DNA of 64,000 bases from Triticum aestivum (GCF_018294505.1 NC_057798.1:367747673-367811672), one strand, 5' to 3'; shown: positions 45,664 through 58,500, numbered from the stretch's first letter. The notes: generated from the letters alone by a model not told the origin. A program made the numbers and translations.

Positions 45664-46080
45664 CTATATTTGGTTGTTATACTGATCATTTATGCCTTGT
45701 TTATTTCAGTCATTCGCAACGTGTTGTTCATTATGTGCAAGTTGGAACTGTGCCGCTCGACTGCATCAATACCAGTTTGAACGGCTATATTTGCTTCCAG
45801 TACCTGGTGTAGTTAACACATGCCCTTTATTTCAGTTTTACACATTTATCTAGTGATGTTTAAGAATTACCTACGTTCTATTCATTTTCAACAATACCAG
45901 TTTGAATTGCAATATTTGATGGCTGTTAAGCCTGCTGTTGGTAACATTGCCTTCCATTTTATATATGATTTAACAACATGCTAAAACCAACACATTCAAG
46001 CTATCATTTAGAGATGATATTGTTTACCTTTGCTATATTTGTTTGATGTTAAGGTTGTCGTACTTATCATGCCTTTCCAC
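45664..46080. other. T-rich intron-like stretch, no gene seen
   Basis: The stretch is AT-rich and holds two weak copies of AATACCAGTTTGAA..GCTATATTTG (45767 and 45893). I see no gene. Confidence 0.4.
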
Positions 46081-46934
46081 TACTTATGCAGGACAACAAC
46101 GGGAGTGGCCACCATTTTCCGCCGAGGTTAGCTTCATCCCTCAGCTTGTACTTCCCCGTCATTCCATAATGTAGTGCATATAGATCCAGGCCTGGACACT
46201 TGTTAGCCTCTAACATTGACTTGTTGCTTGTAGGTACATATGCCCTTGGCAAGGATCCACGCATCGACCCTTTTTGCGTATGGGGGTAATGAGATATTCA
46301 TGAACAAGCATCAAGTGAGGAAACTGATAAGGATTATTAGCAAAAAGATGTGAATGGTGGCAAGCAATTTTTTTATGCTCTATCCAACACAACAGTGAGC
46401 TGTAGGATGGTAACTACAAACTCTGCAGCCTTCTCTTTTTACTGCCCATAATGAGTTGTTAGACAACACTGTCTGAATCTTTTTCATTCACAGTGGTTCC
46501 CAAAGCAGTTCACTCAAGTTTAACTCGCAAAGTACATTATTGGTGGACATGCAATGAAGGTTAAAGCATTTCATCCAGACTACAATGAGCATTGAGAAGT
46601 CGTAATGAAGACAGTGAAGGACGGACGGGCAGCCATCACAAGGGGTTGGCCTAGAGTCGTGCGCACATTACGCACGGAGGAGGGCACAATATGGGCATTC
46701 CGCTTCAGCTTCTCCAGCAACCAGAATGTCTTTCGCCTCTCTCTTTACAGTCTTTAGTACAACTGTGGTTCATCATTCTTTACTTGGTGCTTCTGTAGTT
46801 CTTCAGTATATGTACTTGTGCATCGAATTATGCATTAGTGGTTGAACCTATATTTGTAATAAAATTGGTTGGATATGAAATAAGTGATTGCCTACTTTCA
46901 AATTCAAAAATGTGATTTTTAAATTAGGGATTAA

Positions 46935-47360
46935 TTAGGGATTGCACTGCACACGGTTTGCAAAAGCGAAACGTCTGCGATAGACGTGGAGAACAGACAT
47001 GTTTCTAGGATCCACTACATGTGCGATCAATCTCCACCGCACACACGATCAGCCAGGAAAAAACATGTGCGATCAATCTGCACTGCACACACGATCAGCC
47101 AAGAAAAAACGTGTGCGATTAACAACAGCATTGCACACAGTTCTTTCTTATTAAATGTTTGTGATAGTCACCTTATTACACACGCTTCAAAATTATTGAC
47201 TGTTTGTGATGTTGTGCGCATCGCTAACATTTAGTACTTATTGGATTAACTATGTGGGATGTACATACTAACGGAAACATATTCCTTGGATGGACTGTGT
47301 GGAGTGTACATACGAATGGAAATGTTTAGCGGGGGCTGATTATGTGGGATGTACTTACAA
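46935..47360. repeat. Right subterminal repeats of CACTA2 (46-bp and about 58-bp units)
   Basis: GTGCGATCAATCTCCACCGC, ACACACGATCAGCCAGGAAA and AAACAT repeat with a 46-bp period at 47021, 47067 and 47113. They are followed by about 2.5 copies of a unit with TATGTGGGATGTACATACTA and ACGGAAAC (47245-47370). The GTGTGCGAT-type vocabulary matches the arrays at the other end of the element. Confidence 0.75.
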
Positions 47361-47606
47361 CCGGAAACAATTTTGCCTGTGTAATTGTATTTTTTAGCAC
47401 TACTATACGTATAACCGTATTTGCTCGCTCACCGGTCACACACGACCTGATTTTGCCGAGCGTGTGTGCCAGGAGGGCATATCCCCGACGGTTTCTGGGT
47501 CGTGTGGAAAGGACCCCCTATCGCCCACACTCACTTGTCGACGGTTCCAAATGCCGTCGCGGAAAGGGGTTAAAAACCATTTGTATAGCACCGACGTGTA
47601 CCAGTG

Positions 47607-47780
47607 AAAATAGGTCGAGTCCATACCAGCTTTTCTCCACCTCAATCATTTCATCAAATCGTCATTATTGCTTTTTTACTTGCACGACCGAATGATGTGA
47701 ATAATAATAAGAGTGCACGTGCATTGGACTAAGCTGGAATCTGCAAACATTTATTCAAAGGAGAAGAAAGGTAATATGGG
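47607..47780. other. Unassigned spacer between CACTA2 and the LINE
   Basis: About 170 bp of AT-rich sequence with no recognisable structure. It contains AGAGTGCACGTGCATTGGAC, which includes the palindrome GTGCACGTGCAC-like core (GCACGTGC). Confidence 0.4.
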
Positions 47781-49930
47781 CTCCTTGTTAGATCATGGCC
47801 AATCGTTTGCAAAAAGTGATATTACAAATCATACATTGTAATCAATATGGTTTCATCTGTGGCAGAACGATCCAAGATTGCCTCGCATGGGCCTTTCAAT
47901 ATATCCACCAATGCCAAAAGTCCAAAAGAGAGATCGTTTTGCTAAAATTGGACTTTGCTAAGGCTTTCGACACTATCAAACATGAACCCATGATCAACAT
48001 TATGAGTCACATGGGTTTTAATGACAAGTGGATCTCCTGGATTAAATGCATCTTCTCTTCTAGGAGATCTTCAGTGCTCCTTAATGGTGTTCCGGGTCGT
48101 GAATATCACTGTCATCGTGGGGTTCGCCAAGGTGATCCTCTATCGCCACTTATCTTCGTCCTCGCGGCTGATCTACTCCAATAAACAATTAATGATGCAT
48201 ACAGACGAGGTCTTATCGAGATCCCGTTCCCAAGTAATGGGCACATGGACTACCCGGTGATCCAATATGCGGACGACACTCTGATTTTAATGCCTGCATG
48301 CACACGCCAAGCTACAATCATCAAGGGGATCCTTTTGGACTATGCTCAATCAATTGGTCCAAATATTAACTTCCATAAGTCCGTGCTTATCCCCATCAAC
48401 TTGGATGAAAATCTCACCAGCAGCATTGCAACTATCTTTGGATGCTTAGTTCGAACAATGCCCTTCACGTACCTCAGGCTCCCTATGGGCACCATGTGCC
48501 TCTTGATCCAAGTTCTTATGCCCCTCGTCTGCTCTGTGGAAAGGCGCCTCTCATCTATGTGGCCCCTCATGTCACACACGGGCAGACTGACCCTTCTTAA
48601 CTCCATGATCACATCTCTGCTGATATATGCCATGTGCACCCTCAAGTTGCCTCTAAGATCATTGAGATGCTTGACAAGATTAGACACAGATGTCTTCGGA
48701 CTATAAAAAACTGAACAAGGGGAGAAATGCAACTCTCTAGCTGCTTGGGACATGTTCTGCAAACCCAAAAGTAAAGGTGGGCTCGGAGTCATTAATCTTC
48801 GCGTCCAGAATGAGGCTCTCCTACTGAAGTTCCTACATAAATTCTATAACAAGATGGAGGTGCCGTGGGTGCAACTCATTTGGGACACATACAACAATCG
48901 TAAGCTCCCTCATGCTACTGACCCAGTTAGATCCTTCTGGTGGCGTAACGTGCTTAAGTTTACACCTATTTTTCGATAAATCTCAATGGTTAACATCATT
49001 TGAGGCTCCACTGCATTGTTCTGGAAGGATTTGTGGATGCATCACATATTGTTAGACTCACACCCACGAGCATTCTCATACGACATCCATGAAGATACCT
49101 TGCTCAAGGATTTCCTATCGATCATGTCCTTGGGAGAAGCATTCCACCTCCCACTCTCGCCTCAAGCACTTGATGAGATTCGTGACATGCAGGCCATATC
49201 CAGCCACATCTAGCCCACAACTGCAAACTCAAACGTCTGGCACAATACTTGGGGCAAGATGGTGTTCAAGTCCACGGACTACTACCCGTTATACTTCAGA
49301 GAAATCCAATCACATCAAGTGTTTGCCTGGCTTTGGAAATCCAAATGCGCGATGAAAATTAAAGTATTTAGTTGGCTCCTGCTCAACGATGGTCTTAATA
49401 CAAGAAATATGTTGAAATGCCGGCACTACAACATTGGAGATGATCACGATTGCCTCCTTTGTGGCCAACATATAGAAGAAACGGTGGATCACATGATCTT
49501 CACATGCCCTTTCGGTCGCCAATGCTGGACAATGTCCGACATCGACTGGGAACCCTTCATCAGTCGGTTGCAAGCCATCCAAGTTCAAAAATCCATGCAA
49601 ACATCGCCACTTTCATTGAAAAGTTTCTTCTGGCTGCTTGGAGTATTTGGAAGGGAGAGGAACAACAAACACTTCAGAGCTATTGTACCCATACTGCACT
49701 CCTGTCTGCATAGGTTCAAAGAGGACTTTAGGCTCCTCCAACACAGGGTGAAAGAGGAACATAGGCCTCTTGTACTTGCATTTGTAACCTCCCTTCCCTA
49801 GTAGTTCTTATCTCCTGAAATCCTCCTTACCCCCTACCTCAAAATGGGGCAATGGGGCTGTATATACTGATAATGTAATTGTAACTGGTACCATATTCCT
49901 TATATAAATATACTCACACAGTAGGAGTCT
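47781..49930 (+). mobile_element. 5'-truncated LINE (L1-like non-LTR retrotransposon)
   Basis: The element begins within the reverse transcriptase domain and continues to a 3' untranslated region of about 130 bp (49802-49930) that ends in an AT-rich stretch with TATATAAATATACTC. The chromovirus E inserted at 49936, probably in or just before the 3' tail, so no poly-A is visible. Truncation at the 5' end is normal for LINE integration. Confidence 0.85.
47795..49801 (+). pseudogene. LINE ORF2 remnant: reverse transcriptase and C-terminal zinc-binding domain, five in-frame stops
   Basis: One reading frame runs through without a frameshift. It contains the RT landmarks NQYGFICGRTIQD, LKLDFAKAFDTIKHE (catalytic Asp), GVRQGDPLSPLIFVL and QYADDTLIL (catalytic ADD). 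After a long thumb-like region come WLLLNDGLNTRNMLKCR and CLLCGQHIEETVDHMIFTCP (C-x2-C-x7-H-x4-C), the zf-RVT type domain at the C-terminus of plant L1 ORF2. Stops occur at 48182, 48704, 48977, 49001 and 49211; the natural stop is 49799-49801. The endonuclease and ORF1 are missing through 5' truncation. Confidence 0.92.
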
Positions 49931-49935
49931 TTCCT

Positions 49936-52900
49936 TGTCACACCCTAGCTAGTTCATGCATTAGAGTGTGCATCATGTCTATTCTTTCATCAGAAACCTG
50001 AAATGGGGATGACAGAACCCCCAGCCCCCTCTAAAACCAACTAGGGTTTACTAAAAACTTTTTCAATGAACCTGAAATGCCCTTCTAAAATGCCCATCAT
50101 TTTTATCTTGGTTCAGAACCTCTGCCAAAAGTGATGCACATTTTCCCAGGTCATCTTAGGGTCTTTGAATTAAATCATAAATATTTGAAATTGGGCATTT
50201 AAAATTATATAAAATATTCAAATGCTCAAATATCTCCAAACTAAAATGTTTCATGTTGGAAATAATCCAACTATGGACCAGGAGTAGTTTGGTGATTTTT
50301 GGAGTTGCCTAAGTATTTTTAATAATTCAACAAAGTTGCAGAAGTATTAAAAAACAGAAACAGGAGAAATAGCAAAAACTTACCTGGCGCCCAGCACCCG
50401 GCCCACCTGCCGGCCCAGCCCAGCGCCGCGCCAGCGAGCTGCTTGCCGGCCAGGCAGGCAGGCAGGTGCCCGACGGCGGCCTCAGCGTGCGCCACGCAGC
50501 TGGCCGTCGCCCTGCTTCACCTCCTTGCCTCGTGGCTGGATGGATGAACTCCACGCCGCGCCGTGAACCCGCAGGACACCTCCATTCTCCCCCAACTCCT
50601 CTCTCTCGCGCTCCCCCGCCATGGCCGCCGCCATCGCCGCCACCCCCTCGCCGTAGCCACGCCCTCCGTCAACCCCACGCCGTGCCGCCGTGTCCAGGAG
50701 CTCCGCCATCCTCCTCTCCTTCGAGCAAGCCGAGCCCCGAGCGCTCGCAAGGCCCGAGCCCACCGCATCGACCTCGACCGAACCGCCGTCGCCGAAGATC
50801 CCCTTCAACGTCGACGTCGCTCCGGCCCGTCCCCGGCCGCACCAAGTGCTTCGTCGAACTCCCCGTGAGCTTAGACATCTTCCCCTCCCTTCTTTTCTTG
50901 CTTCCGAGCTGTGTAGTGACCTCCCGGAGCTCAACCGCACCCACCGCCGCGGAGCTCGTCGCCGACGTGCTCCCGGTCACCCTCCGGCCACAAACTGGTG
51001 TCCATCATGCTCACCACATCACGTAGCACCTAACCAGCTACTCCCCGCACCTCACCGACCCCTCTAGCGTAAAGTTCGCCTTCGGCCGAACTCCGGTGGC
51101 CGCCAAAGTCGTCGCCGGCGCCAACTCCGGCCACCCCGACCCCAACGGACTCCACCAAGAGCTGCGGATCCTCCTCAGCTCCACTCCGATGGCCTCCGCG
51201 ACTCGTTTGGTTGCCGGAACGGCAAAAACCACTTCCGCCGCCGCGTCGGGCTCGCCGGCGGCTAAACGCCGGTGCAGCCGACCTGGGTTTGACCGCGGGT
51301 GGGCCCTGGTTGACTCCGTTGAGTCAATGACAGGTGGGGCCCAGCCCTTTTAACTAAATAGGTTTAGTTTTAATTAAACTTTAACTAATCTAATTACCCT
51401 GACACCCTGGACCCACAGTCAGGTTTGACCTGGACGTCTCCGTTGACCCTGACGTCATCCTGACGCATGGCTGACGCAATAAATTAATTTCTGGATTTAT
51501 TCTAATATAGGAAATTCCAGAATATAGTTTAAACTTCAAAAATTCATAACTTTTAATCTGTAACTCCAAATCAGACAAGTTATATATGAAAAATGATCAG
51601 AAAAATCCAATCTATCCATCTGTACTATTTTCATGCATGATTAAACAAGTTAACTTGATGTTTAATGCAGAACAAGATAAAACACTTTAAAGGGCCATGT
51701 ATGAGTTTGAAATTTGAATCTTTGGTTCAAATTGGTTCAAACCCTTCTGGTCTTAGTTGCATTAGCCCAACACACTCATATTGCCATGTTTCATGCATGC
51801 ATCATATTGTCGCACATTGTTTGGTGATGGTGGTGTATCGGTGTTCTTTGCGGCAGGTTCTGCCTCCGAGGAGTACCGTGATTACCCTAGCGAAGAATCG
51901 TATCCGTGCATCGATCCATCAGGCAAGCAACCAACCATTTGATCATATCGATACAATCCCATGTTCTCGCTCTTGCTCTCTTTTACTGCATTAAGACAAC
52001 GCGTTTCAAACTGCTGTGTGCTATGGTAGTTGAACCCATTTCCTCTGCATGACCTGTCATTGCCACAGTAACTAGATGAAACCCACTAGCATGTGTAGGA
52101 GTTGTTTGAGCCATATGTATGTGTTGTTCCTACCTTGCTATGCCTGCTATGCTTAGAGTCGTGTCAGGTCTGGTTCGTCTGGGTGATGAGCTAGAGTGAA
52201 ATGATTATGTCGGTAATGAGAGTGATGTGGTGAACACGATTTGGTAAAGGTATCGATGAGAGGCCATGTAGGAGTACATGGTGGGTTGTTTCATTGAAGC
52301 CGACCTTAAGCACTGAGATCTGTATGTGTGAATTAAGATACAGCTACTACCATGCATTGGGCCCTGAAATATGACCCCGCTCGACTTCTTATTCACCCTA
52401 GTTCTCTGTCCAGGAGTTGCAAGTAGTTTCTGGTGTTTGTAGCCTACTGGAGGCTGTGGACAGCGCTGACCGTAGGGGTGGGCTGTGATGCGGTAGGTAC
52501 GTGGCACGGTGTACCGAATACCCGTTAGGTATCTCGGGAACCCTGTTCACATCGTTTGGGGCTGTGAGCGAAACCTCGGCCGGATCTCCTCATGGATGGA
52601 ACCCGAATAGGCGATAAACCTGGACTAGAGACTTAGGTGTTTAGGTAGGTCGTGGTCTACACCCACGTCGGCTTTCACTTGAAGTCTGCCGAGCACATGT
52701 CGTGTGCAGACGCTAAGTGGTGGAAACATGTATGAAGAAGTACACCCCTGCAGGGTTAACATGATCTATTTGAATAGCCGCGTCCGCGGTAAAGGACTAC
52801 TTGTTTGCCTATACAGTTCATAGACAAGTAAATGGAAACTACTAAAAGCCTCAAGATAAGTGTGAGTGCCGAGGATGGCTCTTCCGTAGGAAGACGGAGG

Positions 52901-53980
52901 TGGATCCTCGGTAGTGTATTGAAGTGGTGAGTAGTGGACTCATGTGCGCAAAACCGTTTCAAGATGGAGTCTCGTAGGATAGCCTAGCCAAGAGTCAAAG
53001 CTGGCTTGCTGCAACAACTCCACCAACCCTTCTTGATAATATGCATGTATGTAGGATCTGATGTAAGTCTTGCTGAGTACCTTTGTGCTCATGTTGCTAT
53101 AATCTACATTTTTACAGAAGACGCTGCAACCCCTTCTGATGGGTTCTTCGTAGACGTTGACATCAATGAGTAGGCTAAGGCCCAGGTGGTGATCCTGAGC
53201 TTGTGAAGGACCACGTAGTATAGCTAGGCTTTCCAAGCCTCTTTTATTTTACTAGTTGTCTGTACTCAGACAAGTTACTTCCGCTGCTAGTTTGTATGAC
53301 TGTATGACTTGAATGCTGGGTCGTGTGACCCGTACCTATGAGTATGTTATGTATGGCTCTCTGGGCCTTAAATAAGGTACTTGTGTTGTAGAGTCATGTT
53401 GTGATGCCTTGTTGTATTTACACATATCGAGCATATTGTGTGTATGATTGAAATGCTTGGTATGTGTGGGATCTGACTATCTAGTTGTTTATCTTTAGTA
53501 GCCTCTCTTACCGGGAAATGTCTCCTAGTGTTACCACTGAGCCATGGTAGCTTGCTACTGCTCTGGAACACTTAGGCTGGCCGGCATGTGTCCTTCTTCG
53601 TTCCTGTGTCTGTCCCTTCGGGGAAACGTCACGCATTGAGTACCGGAGTCCTGTTAGCCCGCTACAGCCCGGTTTACCGGAGTCCTGCTAGCCCAGTGCT
53701 ACAGCCCGGACCCACTTGCTGATGACCGACACGTTCGAAGCTGGGTCATGGATGCATGTCCCTGTAAGTCTGTGCCACTTTGGGTTTACGACTAGTCATG
53801 TCAGCCCGGGCTCCTTATCATATGGATGCTAGCGACACTATCATATACGTGAGCCAAAAGGCGCAAACGGTGCTGGGCAAAGGGTAAGGCGACACCCATG
53901 GGGATACCGTGCGTGAGGCCGCAAAGTGATATGAGGTGTTACAGGCTAGATCGATGTGACATCGAGTCGGGGTCCTGACA
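49936..53980 (+). mobile_element. 5' LTR of element E, 4045 bp
   Basis: This is very long for a Ty3/gypsy LTR. Order: AT-rich 460 bp, a CpG-rich block (50385-51330), AT-rich, then mixed sequence with a 35-bp tandem duplication (TACCGGAGTCCTGTTAGCCC, 53641 and 53675). Open frames of up to 186 codons in the CpG-rich block appear on both strands and mirror base composition; I do not call them genes. No clear TATA box was identified. Confidence 0.9.
50385..51330. other. CpG-rich block inside the LTR of element E
   Basis: About 0.95 kb of strongly GC-rich, CpG-dense sequence in an otherwise AT-rich LTR, repeated at 60448-61393 in the 3' LTR. Solo LTR F has a comparable block at 37200-37570. A CpG-rich promoter or first-exon region would fit, but no transcript evidence is available. 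Confidence 0.55.
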
Positions 53981-53984
53981 ACGT

Positions 53985-53996
53985 TGGTATCAGAGC
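53985..53996 (+). promoter_or_regulatory. Primer binding site (initiator tRNA-Met type) of element E
   Basis: TGGTATCAGAGC lies 4 bases after the LTR end TCCTGACA. It is complementary to the 3' end of plant initiator tRNA-Met, the usual primer of Ty3/gypsy elements. Confidence 0.92.
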
Positions 53997-54422
53997 CGGA
54001 CTGCCTGTAGGTTCTCCAAGCCAAACGGGTCGATGTTGAGTCTAGAAATTCTTTAGTTATATGTAGGGGAATTTTTTGTGGGTTGGAACGTAAGGCTCTT
54101 TTTACTCCTTTATCTTATGACATTCTGATCTGAGTCAGTCTATTCTTCCACGGGGGGTTAAGGAATTAGGATCGTTTCTCTCTATCAGGTTCACGTGTTA
54201 CTAATCAGTAGTACCTTATAGGTTTGATGGATACAAGCCTAGTTCAGTTCTACTACCACATTATGTTGCTGGGATGGACTCAGAACTTTGATATGATGTT
54301 GTTGGGTGTGTATGAAATCCTTTGTCAAATGTCTCAAAATCCTTTTTGAGCATTTACAGCTGTTATGCTGTCGAAATTTTGCTAGAAATTCTAATGCCTT
54401 TGCATTATGGTTGTGCTTTCAG

Positions 54423-55196
54423 ATGGCCACTCGCGACCTCAATCAAGTGGTTCGCTTGACTCGATGCCTAGATGTACCCGGCCATACTGCCATGTTGGTC
54501 AGGGTAATGACTGAGGCTGGATACCGTTGGTATCCTGAGTACACGGTCGAAGAGCAATTTCGAGACTTTAATCAAAGCCAGTATCTCTGCACTGTCAGGA
54601 TATTTCCATCTTATCCTGGATCCACCGAGCCCCTTCACTGCTCCTATGAACTCGGGGTTACCATTGAGATGGCTGTGCAGGATGCCGCCTATTCTATGAT
54701 GACCATCATGCAAGTCAGGACTGGCCTATTTCGGGACTCTGATTTCCGGTATATGCCAGCATCACTTCCGGGAGCACAAGGGTATCTCCAGGCTATCTAT
54801 GTTGACCCCACTCAGGAGGATTCACGGACTCGCACCACTGCTGAGATGCTCGAGGATAAGGCCCGTGAAAATCGGGCCTTGAGGCTAGAGCTTTTCAATA
54901 CCCGTGCTGACCATTGGGCCACGTTGACTCGGTTTGCACCGGCTGTGCAAGCTGGATATTCGGATATGCGCGATCTCTATCCTGTGAGATCTGCTCTGCC
55001 AGACGTGATGGGTTGGCGTGATGTAGGAGGCATCACCCCACCTCGCGGTCCCCGCAGGCCACCGTCTGTTGGTCCAAGACCTCATCCTAGCCCCTATGGT
55101 CCACAAGCTCCGCGAGATCGTCTGTTCCCGGATGATCATGTTGAGCTTCCAGGCTATGGAGGTGACTTCTACGAGGACTACTACGGATCGGTCTGA
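54423..55196 (+). CDS. Extra ORF upstream of gag in element E, 257 aa, unknown function
   Basis: I place the start at MATRDLNQVVRLTRCLD (54423), because the ATG directly follows a polypyrimidine-AG acceptor (GTGCTTTCAG). The open frame itself reaches back to an ATG at 54306. The N-terminal two thirds look globular (GYRWYPEYTVEEQFRDFN, then CTVRIFPSYPGSTEPLHC). A helical segment follows (EMLEDKARENRALRLELFN), then a Pro/Arg/Gly-rich tail (PPRGPRRPPSVGPRPHP) ending in an acidic, Tyr-rich tip (GGDFYEDYYGSV). No zinc knuckle, protease, transmembrane segment or known enzyme motif is seen. The frame is intact although gag-pol has a stop. It lies between the primer site and gag, in its own frame, and has no counterpart in the standard chromovirus plan. 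Expression through splicing is inference. Confidence 0.65.
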   Translation: MATRDLNQVVRLTRCLDVPGHTAMLVRVMTEAGYRWYPEYTVEEQFRDFNQSQYLCTVRIFPSYPGSTEPLHCSYELGVTIEMAVQDAAYSMMTIMQVRTGLFRDSDFRYMPASLPGAQGYLQAIYVDPTQEDSRTRTTAEMLEDKARENRALRLELFNTRADHWATLTRFAPAVQAGYSDMRDLYPVRSALPDVMGWRDVGGITPPRGPRRPPSVGPRPHPSPYGPQAPRDRLFPDDHVELPGYGGDFYEDYYGSV

Positions 55197-55539
55197 GTTA
55201 GTGGTAGTATCACTAGTTCGTACTAGCTGTGTCGTCTATCGTCCTGCGTGACTCGTGGGATATGACCTAGTTTGTACCGCTTTCCGGAGGTGTAGAAAAA
55301 TAATGTATAGGAGCTTGGGATGCCTCCGATGTGATGTAATCTTCCTTTCACCGTAATAGTACCTTGTTTGGTATTGTACTAAACCTTGTATGGTGTGTAT
55401 GACGATGGAAGAAAGAAGCAGTTTCTGTATCTACCATGTCATACGGATGATCATCTTGCATTCCGAGTTATTCCTTACATTCTGTATCCTATGTCGGAAT
55501 CTTATCATTCTGACTAAATCATTGTCTTGTTTATCTAGG

Positions 55540-58500
55540 ATGGTCAACACGCGCAATAACCCTGCTCCTCAAGAGCAGGCCGAAGGCAGTGAAGTCAAGA
55601 ATGCAAATCTACCTCATCCTCCTTCCCTAGCCGAGGTTATGCTGGAAGCCGAGAGAAACAAGCGGGAGACCAACCATTTGTTGGAGCGTATTGAACAGAA
55701 CACAGCACGCCATCAGAGAAATAACTTGGTGTCACTCAGTGATTTCATCAAGTTACATCCACCCACGTTCCACCACTCCGTCGAGCCTCTCGACGCTGAT
55801 GACTGGCTTCGCAGTATTTTTCACAAACTGCGTTCCGCGCTAGTAGCTGAGGCTGACAAGGTCACCTTTGCTGCATATCATCTTGAAGGCCCCGCCAGTC
55901 TATGGTGGGAGAATTATGGATCTATGCGCCCAGCGGGCCATGTCACTACTTGGGCTGAATTCAGCGAGGCTTTTCGTGAACATCACATTCCGGAGGGTCT
56001 CATGGACCGTAAACGTGAGGAATTTTGCAGTTTCACTCAAGGCCGACTCTCTGTGGATGCTTACAGCAGGGAGTTCAGTAACCTCGCACGATATGCAACT
56101 GAGGAAGTTTCTACTGATGCCAAGAAGCAAGCAAGGTTCCGTAAGGGACTTAGTCCTGAGCTTCGCCGCGACCTCCGTCTGCATGAGTGCACATCTTTTC
56201 AGAAGCTTGTTAACAAGGCCATCAGTGCTGAGACTGGTCAGACTGATTATGACGCAACACGCAAGCATGGCCGTGACGTGGGTTCCTCATCCGGTGCTGG
56301 TCCTCAGAAGCGCCGCGTGTGGGTGCCTAACACTGCCCTGCCACCTAGGTTCACACCGAGGCCATCCTTCCAGGCGCCTCGCCCCGTTCAACAGTTTGCA
56401 CCAGCCAAGCCCTATGGTGGTCCAACCAACAATGCTCCTCCACGCGCCAGTTCCGTGACTTGCTTTAAGTGTGGGGAATCTGGCCACTATATGCGCGAGT
56501 GTCCCCAGACCAACCCCAACCAACCTGCTAAAGCTGTTGGCCGTGGCAAGCCGACAGGTAAAGTGTTCCACGCCAAGCCGGCCACCGCTACACGTGGCCA
56601 TGTCAACTGCATCTCTGCCGAAGAAGCTCAAGAGGATCCCAACGTCGTTCTCGGTACGCTCCTTGTTAATTGCCACCCGGCATCTGTTCTTTTCGATACA
56701 GGAGCATCTCATTCATTTATATCCGAGAGCTATGCTCGTCTGCATAACACTACATTCTGTGAGATGCCCACCTCTATGGTAATTCAAACTCCGGGATCCA
56801 AATGGCAAACCTCTAGGGTAAGTCATGGAAATGAAATCCAAGTCGACAGACTTGTTTTCCTTGCATCTTTGATAGCTCTTAAATCTTCAGATATTAATAT
56901 CATCTTGGGTATGGACTGGATGTCAGCCCATCATGCCAAAATTGATTGCTTCTCTAGGACTGTTCAACTCACCCATCCTTCGGGGAAGATAGTCAATGTC
57001 TTGACCCGAATAGCCAAGCGACAATTATATCCTCTTAACGCCAGCCCTTTGCCAGACCTTGAGGATGTTCCGGTAGTCCGTGACTTTCCGGATGTCTTTC
57101 CAGAGGAATTGCCAGGTGTTCCACCTGACAGGGATGTTGAGTTCGTAATAGACCTCATCCCAGGAACCGTCCCGATTGCTAGAAGACCCTATAAGATGGC
57201 ACCACTAGAACTAGCCGAGCTTAAGAAACAACTCGATGAGTCCTTGAAAAAGGGTTTCATCCGACCTAGTTCATCTCCGTGGGCTTGCCCCGTCCTCTTC
57301 GTCAAGAAGAAGGATGGTACGGACCGGATGGTTGTAGATTATCGACCTGTCAATTTGGTCACAATCAAGAACAAATATCCGCTTCCCAGGATCAACGACC
57401 TGTATGATCAGCTCGCTGGATCCTCAATCTTCTCCAAAATGGATTTGAGGTTGGGCTACCATCAAATCAAAATCAGGAACGGGGACATTCCTAAAACGGC
57501 CTTTGTTACTCGTTATGGCCAATACGAGTACACCGTCATGTCCTTCGGTTTAACCAACGCTCCAGCCACCTTTTCTCGGTTGATGAACTCAATCTTCATG
57601 GAGTATTTGGATAAATTCGTCGTGGTTTACCTCGATGATATACTCATCTACTCCAAGAACGAGGAAGAACATGCCGAACATCTAAGGCTAGTGTTGAAGA
57701 AACTTCGAGAGCATCGCCTTTATGCCAAATTTTCTAAATGTGAATTTTGGTTGTCAGAAGTGACCTATCTGGGTCATTTAATATCTGGTAAAGGTATTGC
57801 TGTTAACCCTGAGCGAGTTCAAGCCGTCCTTGATTGGACTCCACCTGAATCGGTCAAGCAAGTTCGGAGTTTTCTGGGCTTAGCGAGCTATTGCCGTCGC
57901 TTTGTCGAAAATTTCTCCAAAGTTGCAAAGTCTCTAACCGAACTCCTCAAGAAAGATAAAAAGTTCGAGTGGACTCCACAATGTGAGCACAGCTTTCAGG
58001 AACTGAAAAGACACCTGACCTCTGCTCCCGTACTGGTACCACCAGACTTCTCTAAGGACTTTGTTATCTACTGCGACGCCTCGCGACAAGGACTAGGTTG
58101 CATTCTCATGCAAGATCGACACGTAATTGCTTACGCTTCACGGCAATTGCACCCACATGAGGAGAATTATCCTACTCATGATCTAGAGCTTGCAGCTGTA
58201 GTCTATGCACTTAAAACCTGGCGACATTACCTCCTCGGTAATCGTTGCGAAATATTCACTGATCACCAAAGTCTGAAGTACATCTTCACCCAACCGGATT
58301 TGAATCTCAGGCAAAGACGTTGGGTCGAGTTGATCACAGATTTCGACTTAGGAATAACTTACACCCCAGGGAAAGCCAACGTCATGGCTGATGCGCTAAG
58401 TCGTAAATCTTATTGTAACAACCTGATGTTACAACAAAGTCAACCGCTTCTCCATGAGGAATTTCGGAAGCTTAACCTTCACATTGTTCCTCAAGGATTT

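Larger units (their letters stand above)
44060..46759 (+). pseudogene. Decayed B3-domain-like gene in CACTA2
   Basis: The last exon (about 46492-46759, after a TTCACAG acceptor) encodes QWFPKQFTQ, stop, LAKYIIGGHAMKVKAFHPDY, stop, then EVVMKTVKDGRAAITRGWP and RVVRTLRTEEGTIWAFRFSF, ending at TAG 46757-46759. The order F-P-x-x-F-T, then G-W-x-x-x-V near an acidic turn and W-x-F-R-F, resembles a B3 DNA-binding domain, with two stops. A preceding exon is likely near 46220-46400. A candidate first exon (44460-45080) has a frame with YVAMSKASCQKACILLYL and VDLFDGPAANLLCQAVKDL broken by a stop at 44829. Linking these exons into one gene is inference. A repeat array sits in the intron-like part. Confidence 0.5.
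38087..47606. mobile_element. CACTA-like DNA transposon (CACTA2), left end missing
   Basis: The right end, read on the minus strand, is CACTGGTACACGTCGGTGCT, a CACTA-like terminus ending at 47606 and followed by AAA. Arrays of short repeats containing GTGTGCGAT and its complement occupy both flanks (38280-38700, 43660-43960, 46935-47240), like subterminal repeats. The interior holds an ORF with its own TATA box, a roughly 500-bp tandem repeat, a 5S-derived fragment and a decayed B3-domain gene. No transposase domain is seen. The left terminus is lost at the junction with element D. CACTG instead of CACTA and the missing left end keep the superfamily call tentative. Confidence 0.55.

Noticed and set aside
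50466..51026. 186-codon open frames in the CpG-rich part of the E LTRs (also 60530-61090, and antisense frames)
   Set aside because: Frames are open on both strands at once, are Pro/Ser/Arg-rich as expected from composition, and recur simply because the LTR is duplicated; no motif.
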